A stretch of 64,000 nucleotides of DNA from Streptomyces sp. NRRL F-5123 (GCF_000721495.1 NZ_JOHY01000024.1:1-64000); one strand, 5' to 3'. Shown: positions 17,612-27,168, counted from the stretch's first letter. Made by a program: numbers and translations. Notes: generated by a model from the sequence alone, not told the origin.

Positions 17612-17665
17612 ATGGGGGTAATTAATAGGATTTGACCACAATCACATAAAGCGTGAGGAACGTGT
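17612..17665 (+). promoter_or_regulatory. AT-rich promoter-like segment before the deacetylase-like lipoprotein gene
   Basis: The segment around GGTAATTAATAGGATTTGACCACAATCACATAAAG stands out as AT-rich in a very GC-rich region. TTGACC at 17632 could be a -35 element; no clear -10 lies 17 bases downstream. The remaining leader to the ATG at 17746 has no other feature I can name. Confidence 0.3.
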
Positions 17666-17745
17666 GGACGGCAAGGCGGGCGTCCACACGCAGTCCCGCC
17701 CGAGCCGCACGGCAAGTGCATCGTGCCGAGAGACGGGACCCGCGC

Positions 17746-19071
17746 ATGAGTGGAATGAGCCGAAGGAGTCTGCTGGCGACAACCGCGGGGGCCGCGGCCG
17801 GGCTGGCCGTCGCGGGATGCGGGGCGGGGAAGAGCGGCACGGGCGATGCGCGGCGGACGGGGGAGCCGTCGAGGGCGAGCGGGGCGCATGCCCCGACGCG
17901 GACGGTGACGCTCATCGGGGACGGGTCCACCGCGCACACGGGCGCGCAGCCGTACCAGCCGGCGGTCGACCGGCTGGAGCCCGGGCAGACGCCGCCGCAG
18001 TTCGTGGTCTTCTCGTGGGACGGTGCGGGCGAGGTCGGCAACGGGCTCTTCCCGAGGTTCCGCAAGCTCGCCTCCGACCACGGCGTGTCCATGACGTTCT
18101 TCCTGAGCGGGCTCTACCTGCTCCCGGAGGACAAGAAGCTGGACTACGCCCCGCCCAACAGCCCCCGCGGCGCCTCCGACATCGGCTACCTCGCGGACGA
18201 CCACCTGCGGATGACGCTCGACAACATCCGGCAGGCGTGGCTGGAGGGCCACGAGATCGGCACCCACTTCAACGGCCACTTCTGCACCGGCTCCGGCAGC
18301 GTCGGGCGCTGGACCCCCGCGGACTGGAAGAGCGAGATCGACCAGGCCAAGGACTTCGTGACCACCTGGAAGACGCGGACCGGCTGGCACGGCGAGGAGC
18401 CGCTGCCCTTCGACTACGAGAAGGAGCTGGTCGGCGGCCGCACCCCGTGCCTGCTCGGGCAGAACAGCCTGCTCCCGACGGCGGCGGCGCTGGGCTGGCG
18501 GTACGACGCCAGCTCGCCGGGCGGCAACCAGACCTGGCCCTCGAAGAAGCTGGGCCTGTGGGACTTCCCGCTGCAGCTCATCCCCTTCCCCGGGCACACC
18601 TTCGAGGTGCTGTCGATGGACTACAACATGCTGGCCAACCAGTCGCACGCGGCGACGCAGTCCGACCCGCGCAACTACCCGTACTGGCGCGAGCAGGCCA
18701 CGCAGTCGTACATCGCCGGCTTCGAGCGCGCGTACCAGACGAACCGGGCGCCGTTCTACATCGGCAACCACTTCGAGGAGTGGAACGGCGGGATCTACAT
18801 GGACGCGGTCGAGGCGGCGTTCACGTACATCGCGGCCGCCGGGCACGACGACGTGCGGATGGTGTCCTTCCGGCAGCTCGCGGACTGGCTGGACGCGCAG
18901 GAACCGGCGGTGCTGGAGCGGCTGCGCGGGCTGGAGGTGGGGGAGAAGCCGTCACAGGGCTGGAAGGAGTTCATGACCCTGCCCGCGCCCAAGTCCCCGC
19001 CCAAGTCCCCGCCCGGGCCCGCCCCCGAGCCGGCGGGCACCACCGCGTCGCCGCCCGCCCCCGTCGTCTAG
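17746..19071 (+). CDS. Tat-type lipoprotein with a polysaccharide-deacetylase-like fold
   Basis: A 441-residue protein from ATG 17746 (ATG 17755 is also possible). The N-terminus has a twin-arginine motif SRRSLLATTAG and a lipobox LAVAGC, cleaved before Cys26. A Ser/Thr-rich tether follows. The mature domain resembles NodB-type deacetylases: FVVFSWDGAG (first Asp), TFFLSGLYLL, and HEIGTHFNGHFC giving the metal-binding histidines. The classical catalytic motif is modified, so activity is uncertain. The C-terminal 30 residues are Pro/Lys-rich (APKSPPKSPPGPAPEP), likely spanning the wall. It sits between the hemL pair and the cytochrome c genes. Confidence 0.8.
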   Translation: MSGMSRRSLLATTAGAAAGLAVAGCGAGKSGTGDARRTGEPSRASGAHAPTRTVTLIGDGSTAHTGAQPYQPAVDRLEPGQTPPQFVVFSWDGAGEVGNGLFPRFRKLASDHGVSMTFFLSGLYLLPEDKKLDYAPPNSPRGASDIGYLADDHLRMTLDNIRQAWLEGHEIGTHFNGHFCTGSGSVGRWTPADWKSEIDQAKDFVTTWKTRTGWHGEEPLPFDYEKELVGGRTPCLLGQNSLLPTAAALGWRYDASSPGGNQTWPSKKLGLWDFPLQLIPFPGHTFEVLSMDYNMLANQSHAATQSDPRNYPYWREQATQSYIAGFERAYQTNRAPFYIGNHFEEWNGGIYMDAVEAAFTYIAAAGHDDVRMVSFRQLADWLDAQEPAVLERLRGLEVGEKPSQGWKEFMTLPAPKSPPKSPPGPAPEPAGTTASPPAPVV

Positions 19072-19177
19072 CGGACGCCGCGGCCATCACCTGGTCCTTA
19101 CTTGGGGCGATTGCCGCTTTTGGTGCCGGTGTCGGGGGTGTGGAAGATCGCCCCGGGGCCCATGCGAAACTTTTCAC

Positions 19178-19789
19178 ATGAGTCCTACCCGCGCCTCCCG
19201 GCGCCGTACGCCGCGCCGCGCCGCGGCGCTCGCCTGTGTCGCGGCCGTGGCGTCGCTGCTGAGTGCGTGCTCGTCGTCGAGCGGGTCCACGTCGTCCAAC
19301 GGCTCGAACTACGTCAGCGGCGCCGGCACGATCACGTACGTCAAGGCCGGCGACCGCAAGGCGGCGCCCGAGCTGGCGGGCTCGACCGTCGACGGCGGGC
19401 ACGCGGACCTGGCGGCGTACAAGGGCAAGGTCGTCGTCATCAACATCTGGGGCTCGTGGTGCGCGCCCTGCCGCGCGGAGGCGCCGCACATGGCGTCGGT
19501 GTCGCAGGCCGACGCGTCCAAGGGCGTGCAGTTCCTCGGCATCAACACCCGCGACCTCGACCGGTCGCCCGCGCAGCGGTTCGTGGAGCACTACAAGATC
19601 GGCTACCCGAGCCTGTACGACCCGGCCGGGAACCTGATCCTGAAGTTCCCCAAGGGCAACATCAACCCGGCGTCGCTGCCCGCCACGCTGGTCGTCGACC
19701 GGCAGGGGAAGATCGCCGCGCGGGTCCTCGGAGCCCTCACCGAGGACGGGCTCAACGAGATGATCGACAAGATCGTCGCGGAGAAGTGA
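19178..19789 (+). CDS. ccsX: Thioredoxin-like lipoprotein for cytochrome c maturation (TlpA/ResA family)
   Basis: A 203-residue protein from ATG 19178. A basic N-terminus is followed by a hydrophobic segment and lipobox LLSAC (Cys31). The thioredoxin domain has the active site WCAPC (94-98) in VVVINIWGSWCAPCRAEAPHM and a cis-proline region NPASLPATLVVDRQG. It should reduce apocytochrome c cysteines outside the membrane before haem attachment. It is the first gene of a four-gene block with ccdA, resB and ccsA; ccdA starts 1 base after its stop. Confidence 0.92.
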   Translation: MSPTRASRRRTPRRAAALACVAAVASLLSACSSSSGSTSSNGSNYVSGAGTITYVKAGDRKAAPELAGSTVDGGHADLAAYKGKVVVINIWGSWCAPCRAEAPHMASVSQADASKGVQFLGINTRDLDRSPAQRFVEHYKIGYPSLYDPAGNLILKFPKGNINPASLPATLVVDRQGKIAARVLGALTEDGLNEMIDKIVAEK

Positions 19790-19790
19790 C

Positions 19791-20567
19791 GTGGGCGGCA
19801 ACGGCACGCTGACCGCGCTGGCGTTCGACCAGACGCACACGGTCCTGACCGGTGCGCTGCTCGCCGCCATACCGATCGCGATGCTCGCCGGCCTCATCTC
19901 GTTCTTCTCGCCCTGCGTGCTGCCGCTCGTGCCCGGCTACCTGTCGTACGTGACCGGTGTCACCGGCACCGACCTCGGCGAGGCCCGGCGAGGCCGGACG
20001 CTCGCGGGCGCGGCGCTGTTCGTGTTCGGCTTCAGCGCGGTCTTCGTGTCCGGCGGGGCGCTGTTCGGCAATTTCGGGCAGACGCTGCTGGTGCACAAGG
20101 ACGTGCTGACCAAGATCTTCGGCTCGCTGACCATCGTGCTGGGCCTGGCCTTCATGGGCATGGTCGGCGGGGTCACGCAGCGCGAGTTCCGCTTTCACGT
20201 CCGGCCCACGATGGGGCTGGCCGGGGCGCCGCTGCTCGGCGTGCTGTTCGGACTCGGCTGGACGCCCTGCGTCGGGCCGACCCTGACGGCCGTCAACACG
20301 CTGGCCTTCAGCGACGCGAGCGCGGTGCGCGGCGCGGTGCTGATGGCCTTCTACTGCGCCGGGCTCGGCGTGCCGTTCATCGTGGCGGCCATAGCTTTCC
20401 GCCGTACGCTGGGCGCCTTCGCCTGGGTCAAGCGGCATTACGCGTGGGTCATACGGACCGGCGGAGTCATGCTCGTGGCGGTCGGCGTCCTGCTGGTCAC
20501 CGGAGTGTGGGACCACATCACCTACCAGATGCAGATCTGGTCGAGCGGATTCACCCCAGGGGTCTGA
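19791..20567 (+). CDS. ccdA: CcdA-family thiol:disulphide membrane transporter
   Basis: A 258-residue integral membrane protein with about six membrane helices, starting at GTG 19791. The two redox cysteines are in FFSPCVLPLVPGYLSYVTG near 41 and GWTPCVGPTLTAVNTLA near 164, the DsbD/CcdA signature. It passes electrons from cytoplasmic thioredoxin to the external thioredoxin-like lipoprotein encoded just before it. The next gene (resB) begins 4 bases after its stop, so translation is coupled. Confidence 0.95.
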   Translation: MGGNGTLTALAFDQTHTVLTGALLAAIPIAMLAGLISFFSPCVLPLVPGYLSYVTGVTGTDLGEARRGRTLAGAALFVFGFSAVFVSGGALFGNFGQTLLVHKDVLTKIFGSLTIVLGLAFMGMVGGVTQREFRFHVRPTMGLAGAPLLGVLFGLGWTPCVGPTLTAVNTLAFSDASAVRGAVLMAFYCAGLGVPFIVAAIAFRRTLGAFAWVKRHYAWVIRTGGVMLVAVGVLLVTGVWDHITYQMQIWSSGFTPGV

Positions 20568-20571
20568 ACCC

Positions 20572-22338
20572 ATGAGCATCACGGAGAAAACCGGGAACGC
20601 CGGGACGGACGGGAACGCCCCCGGCACCGCCCGGCCCGACGGCGACGACCTCGGCGCGGCGGGCGCCCAGCTGAGCACCGCCCCCGCCGACAGCATCGAC
20701 GAGGTGCCGGGGCTCGGGGTGCTGGGCTGGCTGCGCTGGATGTGGCGGCAGCTGACCTCGATGCGGATCGCGCTGATCCTGCTCTTCCTGCTGTCGCTCG
20801 CGGCGATCCCCGGCTCGCTCATCCCGCAGCACAACGACCAGCTCAAGGTCGACGCCTTCAAGGCGCGGCACACCGTGCTGGCGCCGCTGTACGAGCGGCT
20901 CGGCCTCTTCCACGTCTACAGCTCGCCGTGGTTCTCGGCGATCTACATCCTGCTCTTCGTGTCGCTCGCGGGCTGCATCGTGCCGCGCACCTGGCAGTTC
21001 GTCGGCCAGCTGCGCGCCCGCCCGCCGGCCGCACCGCGGAACCTGACCCGGCTGCCCGCGTACAGCACCTGGCGCACCGACGCGAGCCCGGCGGAGGTGA
21101 CCGAGGCGGCCCGCAAGGTGCTGCGCGCGCGCCGCTTCCGCACCAGCGTGACCGGCACCTCGGTCGCGGGCGAGAAGGGCTACCTGCGCGAGTTCGGCAA
21201 CCTGCTCTTCCACGTCTCGCTGTTCGGCCTGCTGGTCGCCTTCGCGCTGACCTCGCTGGAGAAGGCCGAGGGCGGCAAGCTGGTCGTCGAGGGCGACGGC
21301 TTCGTCAACAGCCTGACGCAGTACGACGACTTCAGCGGCGGCACCTGGTACGGCGCCGACGACCTCCAGCCCTTCGGCTTCAAGCTCGACAGCTTCGAGT
21401 CGAAGTACGCCACGAGCGGCCCGGAGAAGGGCACGGCCCTCAAATTCCAGGCGAACATCCGCTACTACACCGGCACCGACGACTCGAAGACGACCAAGGG
21501 CACGATCTCGGTCAACCACCCGCTGAGCATCGGCGGCGAGAAGGTCTACCTCATCTCGCACGGCTACGCGGTCAAGGTCACCGTCACCGACGGCCAGGGC
21601 AACGTCACGCACACCACCGTGCCGTTCCTGCCGCAGGACTCCGCGCTCACCTCGGTCGGCGTCATCAAGATCCCGGACGCGATCGGCAAGGACGGCAAGG
21701 AGGACCAGCTCGGCTTCCGCGGCATCTTCGCCCCGACCTTCGCCACGAGCAAGACACTCGGCATGTACTCGACCTTCCCGACGCCGCAGAACCCGCGGCT
21801 GGCCCTCAACGCCTTCCACGGCGACCTGGGCCTGGACGCCGGTCTCCAGCAGAACGTCTACAAGCTCGACGAGACGCACCTGAAGCAGTTCAGGAACGCG
21901 GACGGCTCCCCGCTGTCCGACCTGCTCGGCGTGGGCGACACCATGAAGCTCCCGGACGGCGCCGGCACCCTGCGGCTCGACGGCGTCGCGACCTGGGCCA
22001 GCTTCACCGTCTCCCACCAGTCCGGCAACCTCGGCGCCCTGGTCAGCGGGATCGGCGCGATCCTGGGCCTGGCCGGCTCGCTGTTCATCCAGCGCCGCCG
22101 GATCTGGGTGCGGGCGAGCGCCGGGAAGGACGGCGGGACGGTCGTCGAGCTCGGCGGCCTGGGCCGCAGCGAGTCCGCGCGGATCGCCGACGAGCTGGGC
22201 GACGTGGCCGTCCACATGCTGCCCGACGCGCCCGTCACGCCGGAACCCGGCGGCGACGGGGGCGACGGCGCGCCACCACCCGGATCCCAGTCAGGACCTG
22301 ACACCACAGCGACCGACGACGAAGGAGCGCGCGCGTGA
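20572..22338 (+). CDS. resB: ResB/Ccs1-family cytochrome c biogenesis protein
   Basis: A 588-residue protein from ATG 20572. A 50-residue charged N-terminus precedes membrane segments near 65-85 (MRIALILLFLLSLAAIPGSLIP), 120-140 (WFSAIYILLFVSLAGCIVP) and 208-226 (LLFHVSLFGLLVAFALTSL). A large external domain of about 240 residues follows, then a last helix near 490. The C-terminal 80 residues are charged and cytoplasmic. With CcsA it forms the system II haem export and ligation complex. Its stop overlaps the GTG of ccsA by 4 bases. Confidence 0.93.
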   Translation: MSITEKTGNAGTDGNAPGTARPDGDDLGAAGAQLSTAPADSIDEVPGLGVLGWLRWMWRQLTSMRIALILLFLLSLAAIPGSLIPQHNDQLKVDAFKARHTVLAPLYERLGLFHVYSSPWFSAIYILLFVSLAGCIVPRTWQFVGQLRARPPAAPRNLTRLPAYSTWRTDASPAEVTEAARKVLRARRFRTSVTGTSVAGEKGYLREFGNLLFHVSLFGLLVAFALTSLEKAEGGKLVVEGDGFVNSLTQYDDFSGGTWYGADDLQPFGFKLDSFESKYATSGPEKGTALKFQANIRYYTGTDDSKTTKGTISVNHPLSIGGEKVYLISHGYAVKVTVTDGQGNVTHTTVPFLPQDSALTSVGVIKIPDAIGKDGKEDQLGFRGIFAPTFATSKTLGMYSTFPTPQNPRLALNAFHGDLGLDAGLQQNVYKLDETHLKQFRNADGSPLSDLLGVGDTMKLPDGAGTLRLDGVATWASFTVSHQSGNLGALVSGIGAILGLAGSLFIQRRRIWVRASAGKDGGTVVELGGLGRSESARIADELGDVAVHMLPDAPVTPEPGGDGGDGAPPPGSQSGPDTTATDDEGARA

Positions 22339-23453
22339 ACATCGCGGCCGCGGTCAACGAGAACTTCGCGAACTACAGCAACTACATGATCCGCTCGGCG
22401 ATGTTCGTGTACGCGCTCGCCTTCCTCGCCCACCTCGCCGAGTGGGTCTTCGGCGGACGCAGCAAGGTCGCGGTGCAGTCCGCCGCGCTCACTGCCGAGG
22501 CGAGCGCCGAGCAGGCCGCGGCCGAGGCGGCCGAGGCGGCCCGCAGGAAGGCGGCGCAGCAGGTCACGGTCAAGACCGCGGGCGGCACCGTCACGCTGGA
22601 GCGCCCGGCCGTCGTCACCCGCGCCTCGGCGAGCGACCGCGGCATGGAGGACGGCCCCGGCGCCGCGGGCGGCGACGAGAAGGGCGACCTCTACGGCCGG
22701 ATCGCGGTGTCCTTCACGGTGCTCGCGTGGCTGCTGCACGCCGGCGGCGTCGCCTTCCGGGCCGCCTCGGTGGAGCGCGCCCCGTGGGGCAACATGTACG
22801 AGTTCTCCACCACCTTCGGCGCGGTCGCCGTCGGCATGTACCTGGTTCTGCTCGCGCTGCGCAAGAACGTCCGGTGGATCGGCCTGTTCCTGACCACCAC
22901 GGTGCTGCTGGACCTGGGCCTGGCCCTGTCCGTCCTCTACACCAACAGCGAGCAGCTGGTCCCGGCGCTGCACTCGTACTGGCTGTGGATCCACGTGTCG
23001 TGCGCGATCATCTCCGGCGCGATCTTCTACCTCGCGGCCGTGGGCACGCTGCTCTTCCTCTTCCGCGACCGCTACGAGGTCGCGGTCGCCGCGGGCAAGG
23101 ACAGCAACGGGCGCTGGGGCGACATCATGCGGCGGCTGCCGGCGGCGGCGACGCTGGACAAGTTCGCGTACCGGATGAACGCACTGGTCTTCCCGCTGTG
23201 GACGTTCACCATCATCGCCGGCGCGATCTGGGCGCAGGCCGCGTGGGGCCGCTACTGGGGCTGGGACCCCAAGGAGACCTGGGCGTTCATCACCTGGGTC
23301 GCGTACGCCTGCTACCTGCACGCGCGCGCCACCGCGGGCTGGAAGGGCCGCAAGGCCGCCTACCTGGCCCTGATCGCCTTCGCGTGCTTCCTGTTCAACT
23401 ACTACGGCGTCAACATCTTCGTCAGCGGCAAGCACTCCTACGCCGGGGTCTGA
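22335..23453 (+). CDS. ccsA: CcsA-family haem-handling protein (annotated CcsB in many actinobacteria)
   Basis: A 372-residue protein with about eight membrane segments, from GTG 22335. The haem-binding tryptophan-rich motif reads RYWGWDPKETWAFITW near 306-321, with flanking histidines such as WIHVSCAIISG near 218. Residues 45-115 form a cytoplasmic Ala/Glu-rich loop that is long for the family. It moves haem to the outside and joins it to apocytochromes with ResB. It is the last gene of the block; mqnL follows after 36 bases, so the block may read into menaquinone genes. Confidence 0.95.
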   Translation: MNIAAAVNENFANYSNYMIRSAMFVYALAFLAHLAEWVFGGRSKVAVQSAALTAEASAEQAAAEAAEAARRKAAQQVTVKTAGGTVTLERPAVVTRASASDRGMEDGPGAAGGDEKGDLYGRIAVSFTVLAWLLHAGGVAFRAASVERAPWGNMYEFSTTFGAVAVGMYLVLLALRKNVRWIGLFLTTTVLLDLGLALSVLYTNSEQLVPALHSYWLWIHVSCAIISGAIFYLAAVGTLLFLFRDRYEVAVAAGKDSNGRWGDIMRRLPAAATLDKFAYRMNALVFPLWTFTIIAGAIWAQAAWGRYWGWDPKETWAFITWVAYACYLHARATAGWKGRKAAYLALIAFACFLFNYYGVNIFVSGKHSYAGV

Positions 23454-23489
23454 CCCGGCGCCGCCGGGCGGGATGCGAGACTGGGGCCC

Positions 23490-24941
23490 ATGGCTTACGA
23501 CGATCTCCGCTCGTTCCTCCGGGCACTGGAGAAGGAGGGCGACCTGCGGCGGATCACCGCCGAGGTCGACCCGCACCTGGAGGTCGGCGAGATCACCGAC
23601 CGGGTCAACAAGGCCGGCGGCCCCGCACTGCTCTTCGAGAACGTGCGGGGCTCGGCCGCGCCGCTCGCGATGAACGTCTACGGCACCGACCGGCGGCTGC
23701 TCAAGGCGCTCGGCCTGAAGTCCTACGCCGAGATCAGCGACAAGATCGCGGGGCTGCTCAAGCCCGAGCTGCCGCACGGCTTCGTCGGGGTCCGGGAGGC
23801 CTTCGGCAAGCTGTCCGGGATGCTCCACGTGCCGCCGAAGAAGGTCAAGGACGGGCCCGTCCAGGAGGTCGTGCTGACCGGTGACGACGTCGACCTCGAC
23901 GCCCTCCCGGCGCTCTTCACCTGGCCGCAGGACGGCGGGTCCTTCTTCAACCTGGGCCTGACCCACACCAAGGACCCCGAGACGGGTGTGCGCAACCTCG
24001 GCCTCTACCGGCTCCAGCGGCACGACCGGCGCACCATCGGCATGCACTGGCAGATCCACAAGGACAGCCGCAACCACTACCAGGCCGCCCAGCAGCGCGG
24101 CGAGCGGCTGCCGGTCGCGATCGCCTTCGGCTGCCCGCCCGCCGTGACGTACGCGGCGACCGCGCCGCTGCCCGGCGACATCGACGAGTACCTCTTCGCG
24201 GGCTTCGTGCAGGGCAAGCGGGTCGAGCTGGTCGACTGCAAGACCGTGCCGCTCCAGGTGCCCGCGCAGGCCGAGGTCGTCGTCGAGGGCTGGCTGGAAC
24301 CCGGCAGGACGCTGCCGGAGGGGCCGTTCGGCGACCACACCGGCTTCTACACCCCGCAGGAGCCCTTCCCCGCGCTCACCGTCGACTGCGTGACGATGCG
24401 GAAGAAGCCCGTCCTGCAGTCGATCGTGGTGGGCCGGCCGCCGACCGAGGACGGGCCGCTGGGCCGCGCCACCGAGCGCTTCTTCCTGCCGCTGCTGAAG
24501 GTCATCGTCCCGGACATCGTCGACTACCACCTCCCGGAGGCGGGCGGCTTCCACAACTGCGCGATCGTCGCGATCGACAAGAAGTACCCGAAGCACGCCC
24601 AGAAGGTCATGCACGCGGTGTGGGGCGCCCACATGATGTCGCTGACCAAGCTGATCATCGTGGTGGACGCCGACTGCGACGTCCACGACCTGCACGAGGT
24701 CGCCTGGCGGGCGCTCGGCAACACCGACTACTCCCGCGACCTCACCGTCGTGGAAGGACCCGTCGACCATCTGGACCACGCCTCCTACCAGCAGTTCTGG
24801 GGCGGCAAGGCCGGGATCGACGCGACCCGCAAGCTGCCCGAGGAGGGCTACACGCGGGACGGGGGCTGGCCGGAGATGGTGCTCTCCGACCCGGAGACGG
24901 CCGAACGGGTGACCAGGCGCTGGAAGGAATACGGTCTGTGA
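23490..24941 (+). CDS. mqnL: UbiD-family decarboxylase of the futalosine menaquinone pathway
   Basis: A 483-residue protein from ATG 23490 with full UbiD homology: MAYDDLRSFLRALEKEGDLRRI at the start, the RNLGLYRLQRHDRRTIGMHWQIHKDS segment near 167, and EGPFGDHTGFYTPQEPFPALTV near 277. These contain the prenylated-FMN binding and catalytic acidic residues. Enzymes of this group use prFMN made by a UbiX partner (mqnM, in this window). With mqnP it corresponds to the S. coelicolor pair SCO4490/SCO4491, assigned to the late decarboxylation step after 1,4-dihydroxy-6-naphthoate. The C-terminus KEYGL is copied 80 bases downstream. Confidence 0.9.
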   Translation: MAYDDLRSFLRALEKEGDLRRITAEVDPHLEVGEITDRVNKAGGPALLFENVRGSAAPLAMNVYGTDRRLLKALGLKSYAEISDKIAGLLKPELPHGFVGVREAFGKLSGMLHVPPKKVKDGPVQEVVLTGDDVDLDALPALFTWPQDGGSFFNLGLTHTKDPETGVRNLGLYRLQRHDRRTIGMHWQIHKDSRNHYQAAQQRGERLPVAIAFGCPPAVTYAATAPLPGDIDEYLFAGFVQGKRVELVDCKTVPLQVPAQAEVVVEGWLEPGRTLPEGPFGDHTGFYTPQEPFPALTVDCVTMRKKPVLQSIVVGRPPTEDGPLGRATERFFLPLLKVIVPDIVDYHLPEAGGFHNCAIVAIDKKYPKHAQKVMHAVWGAHMMSLTKLIIVVDADCDVHDLHEVAWRALGNTDYSRDLTVVEGPVDHLDHASYQQFWGGKAGIDATRKLPEEGYTRDGGWPEMVLSDPETAERVTRRWKEYGL

Positions 24942-25017
24942 TGCGATCACCGATGATGAACGCACGTCGAGCCGGGGATGCTCTCCGCATCCGCGGAGGT
25001 GCGCCGGAGTACGGCCT

Positions 25018-25941
25018 GTGAGCGCGGACACCGCGACCCCGGATCTCGTCGGACCCGGCCCCCGGCCCGACGGCAGGGTGCGGGCCTTCCTGCGGCTGGT
25101 GATGATCGAGCACTCGGTCTTCGCCCTGCCCTTCGCCTACACCGCGGCGCTCACCGCGATGTTCCGCGAGGACGGCCGTGTGCACTGGGGCGAACTGCTG
25201 CTGGTCACCGTGGCGATGGTGGGCCTGCGGACCTTCGCGATGGCGTGCAACCGGATCATCGACCGGGAGATCGACGCCCGCAACCCGCGCACCGCGACCC
25301 GTGAACTCGTCACCGGCGCCCTGTCGGTACGCACCGCGTGGACGGGCGCGCTCGTGGCGCTCGCGGTCTTCCTGGGCGCGGCCGCGCTGCTCAACCCGCT
25401 GTGCCTGGCGCTCGCACCGGTCGCGGTCGTGCCGATGGTCGTCTACCCCTACGGCAAGCGCTTCACGAACTTCCCGCACGCCGTCCTGGGCCTGGCCCAG
25501 GCCATGGGCCCGATCGGGGCGTGGCTCGCGGTGACCGGCTCGTGGTCCTGGCCCCCCGTGGTCCTGGGCCTCGCGGTCGGGGTGTGGATCGGCGGCTTCG
25601 ACCTCATCTTCGCCTGTCAGGACGTGGCCGCCGACCGCGCGCACGGCGTGAAGTCGGTCCCCGCGCGCTTCGGCATTCCGGCGGCCCTGCACGGCGCCCG
25701 CGGCAGCCATGTCGTGACCACCGCGCTGCTCGTCTGGTACGGCGCCCTGACCGGTGCCGGGGGCTTCTGGTGGACGGGCCTGGCGGTCGTCGCCGGGGCC
25801 TTCCTCTACGAGCACTCCATCGTCCGGCCGCACGACCTGAGCCGGCTCAACCGGGCGTTCTTCACCGTCAACGGCGTCATCGGCATCACGCTCTTCGCCT
25901 TCGCGCTGTGCGACCTGCTCGCGCGCGGCCTCGGCGGCTGA
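25018..25941 (+). CDS. mqnP: UbiA-family prenyltransferase of the futalosine menaquinone pathway
   Basis: A 307-residue membrane protein from GTG 25018 with eight to nine helices. The two aspartate-rich Mg2+/diphosphate motifs are NRIIDREIDARNPRT near 77-91 and DLIFACQDVAADRAHGV near 199-215. It attaches the polyprenyl chain to the naphthoate precursor at the membrane. It follows mqnL after 76 bases that contain a copied end of mqnL; in many relatives the two genes probably abut directly. Confidence 0.92.
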   Translation: MSADTATPDLVGPGPRPDGRVRAFLRLVMIEHSVFALPFAYTAALTAMFREDGRVHWGELLLVTVAMVGLRTFAMACNRIIDREIDARNPRTATRELVTGALSVRTAWTGALVALAVFLGAAALLNPLCLALAPVAVVPMVVYPYGKRFTNFPHAVLGLAQAMGPIGAWLAVTGSWSWPPVVLGLAVGVWIGGFDLIFACQDVAADRAHGVKSVPARFGIPAALHGARGSHVVTTALLVWYGALTGAGGFWWTGLAVVAGAFLYEHSIVRPHDLSRLNRAFFTVNGVIGITLFAFALCDLLARGLGG

Positions 25942-25983
25942 ACCACCGGGGCCGCGCGCGGGGGCGGCTTCCCGCGTCCGGAC

Positions 25984-27168
25984 TCAGAGGTCGCTGAAGT
26001 CGCCGAAGTCGCCGCTGTCGTCGGCGCTGCCGGAGCCGTCGTCGGACCCGCCGAGCTGGGACATGACCAGGCCCATCAGGTCCTGCGGGTTGAGCTGCTG
26101 GGCGCCGGAGGGCGCGCTGACCGGGCCGGCGTCGCCGTCGATCGACAGGTCCAGCGGCAGCTTGCCGTGGATGGTGTCGTCGAGCTGCGCGAGGTCGACG
26201 GTGATGTGGGTGAGCTTGCCGCCCTTGATGGCGAGGTCCACGTCGACCGTCTTGTTCGGGACGTCGTTCAGGTCCTTGGTCACACCGCCGGGCAGCGACT
26301 TGGAGAGCGAACCGAGGCCGCTCTGCAGGTCCTTGACGAGGGCGCGGGCCGGGATGGACGCCCGGATGTGGTCCGCGCCGTCCGTCGTGCCGAGGTCGGT
26401 GAGCTTGGCGTCGCGGGTGAGCGAGGCGCGCAGCGGGGCGACGAGCTGCGTGACGCTCTTGTTCGCGAGGTCGGTGGGCAGCGCGGTCGGCAGGCCGCCC
26501 GGCAGGCCGAGGCCGGCCAGCGGGTCGTCACCGGAGCTGTCGGAGCTGCCGGAGTCGCCGGAGGAGTCGTCGCCCGCGCCCAGGGACTTGAAGAAGTCCT
26601 CGAAGCCCTTCGGGTCCAGCGACACCCAGCCGCCCTTGACGAGCTGCTTGACGGAGGCGAAGTTGGACGGCATCTGGTCCGCCGACCCCACGACGCTGTT
26701 CAGTTCCTGGAGGTCCTTGTCGGACGGGTCGAGCTTCGCGATGGCCTTCAGGTCGACCTTGACGTAGAGCTTCTCGTCGACCACCCGCAGGCCGACGAGC
26801 GCGGTGCCGTCCTTGCCGCCGGAGGCGCCGGAGGCGAAGGTGAGGCCGAGGTTGCCGCCCTTGTCGCCGTTCTTGAGCTGGGCGAAGGGCTTGTCGGCGC
26901 TCATCGCGGCGCTGATCCTCAGGCCGGCGAGCATCGTGGCGTCGGACAGGTCGAAGTCGTCCTGGTCCTTCATCGCCGCGTAGATCTGCTGCGCCGAGCC
27001 GTCGAAGGACAGTCCGACGGTGACGGACTTCTGGTCGCCGAGGTTGGTGAACGCGTTGGTGACCTTGCCCTGCGGGGTGCTGGGCTCGTCGTTGCCGCAG
27101 GCGGCGGCGCCCGCGGTTATCAGCGCCACGACTGCGGCGGCGGCAAGACCCTTGCGGATGCTGTTGAT
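25984..27168 (-). CDS. Lipoprotein of unknown function, probable AUC start
   Basis: The mature protein is clear, but the signal peptide (NSIRKGLAAAAVVALITAGAAAC) has no ATG, GTG or TTG before it in frame. The only ordinary start, GTG 27129, gives MALITAGAAAC, too short for a lipoprotein signal and without basic residues. At 27168 an ATC codon is preceded by GAGGAG at 6-base spacing, so I place the start there (394 residues). The body has a LolA-like or LppX-like pattern of alternating strands, with an acidic Ser/Gly-rich linker near 195-215 (GDDSSGDSGSSDSSGDDP) and another acidic tail. The function is not known. It is transcribed after the rhomboid gene on the same strand, behind a terminator hairpin. 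Confidence 0.75.
   Translation of the reverse strand: MNSIRKGLAAAAVVALITAGAAACGNDEPSTPQGKVTNAFTNLGDQKSVTVGLSFDGSAQQIYAAMKDQDDFDLSDATMLAGLRISAAMSADKPFAQLKNGDKGGNLGLTFASGASGGKDGTALVGLRVVDEKLYVKVDLKAIAKLDPSDKDLQELNSVVGSADQMPSNFASVKQLVKGGWVSLDPKGFEDFFKSLGAGDDSSGDSGSSDSSGDDPLAGLGLPGGLPTALPTDLANKSVTQLVAPLRASLTRDAKLTDLGTTDGADHIRASIPARALVKDLQSGLGSLSKSLPGGVTKDLNDVPNKTVDVDLAIKGGKLTHITVDLAQLDDTIHGKLPLDLSIDGDAGPVSAPSGAQQLNPQDLMGLVMSQLGGSDDGSGSADDSGDFGDFSDL

Noticed and set aside
21858..25031. 1057-codon minus-strand frame opposite resB, ccsA and mqnL
   Set aside because: It spans three real genes and has no domain; this is a GC-driven open frame.
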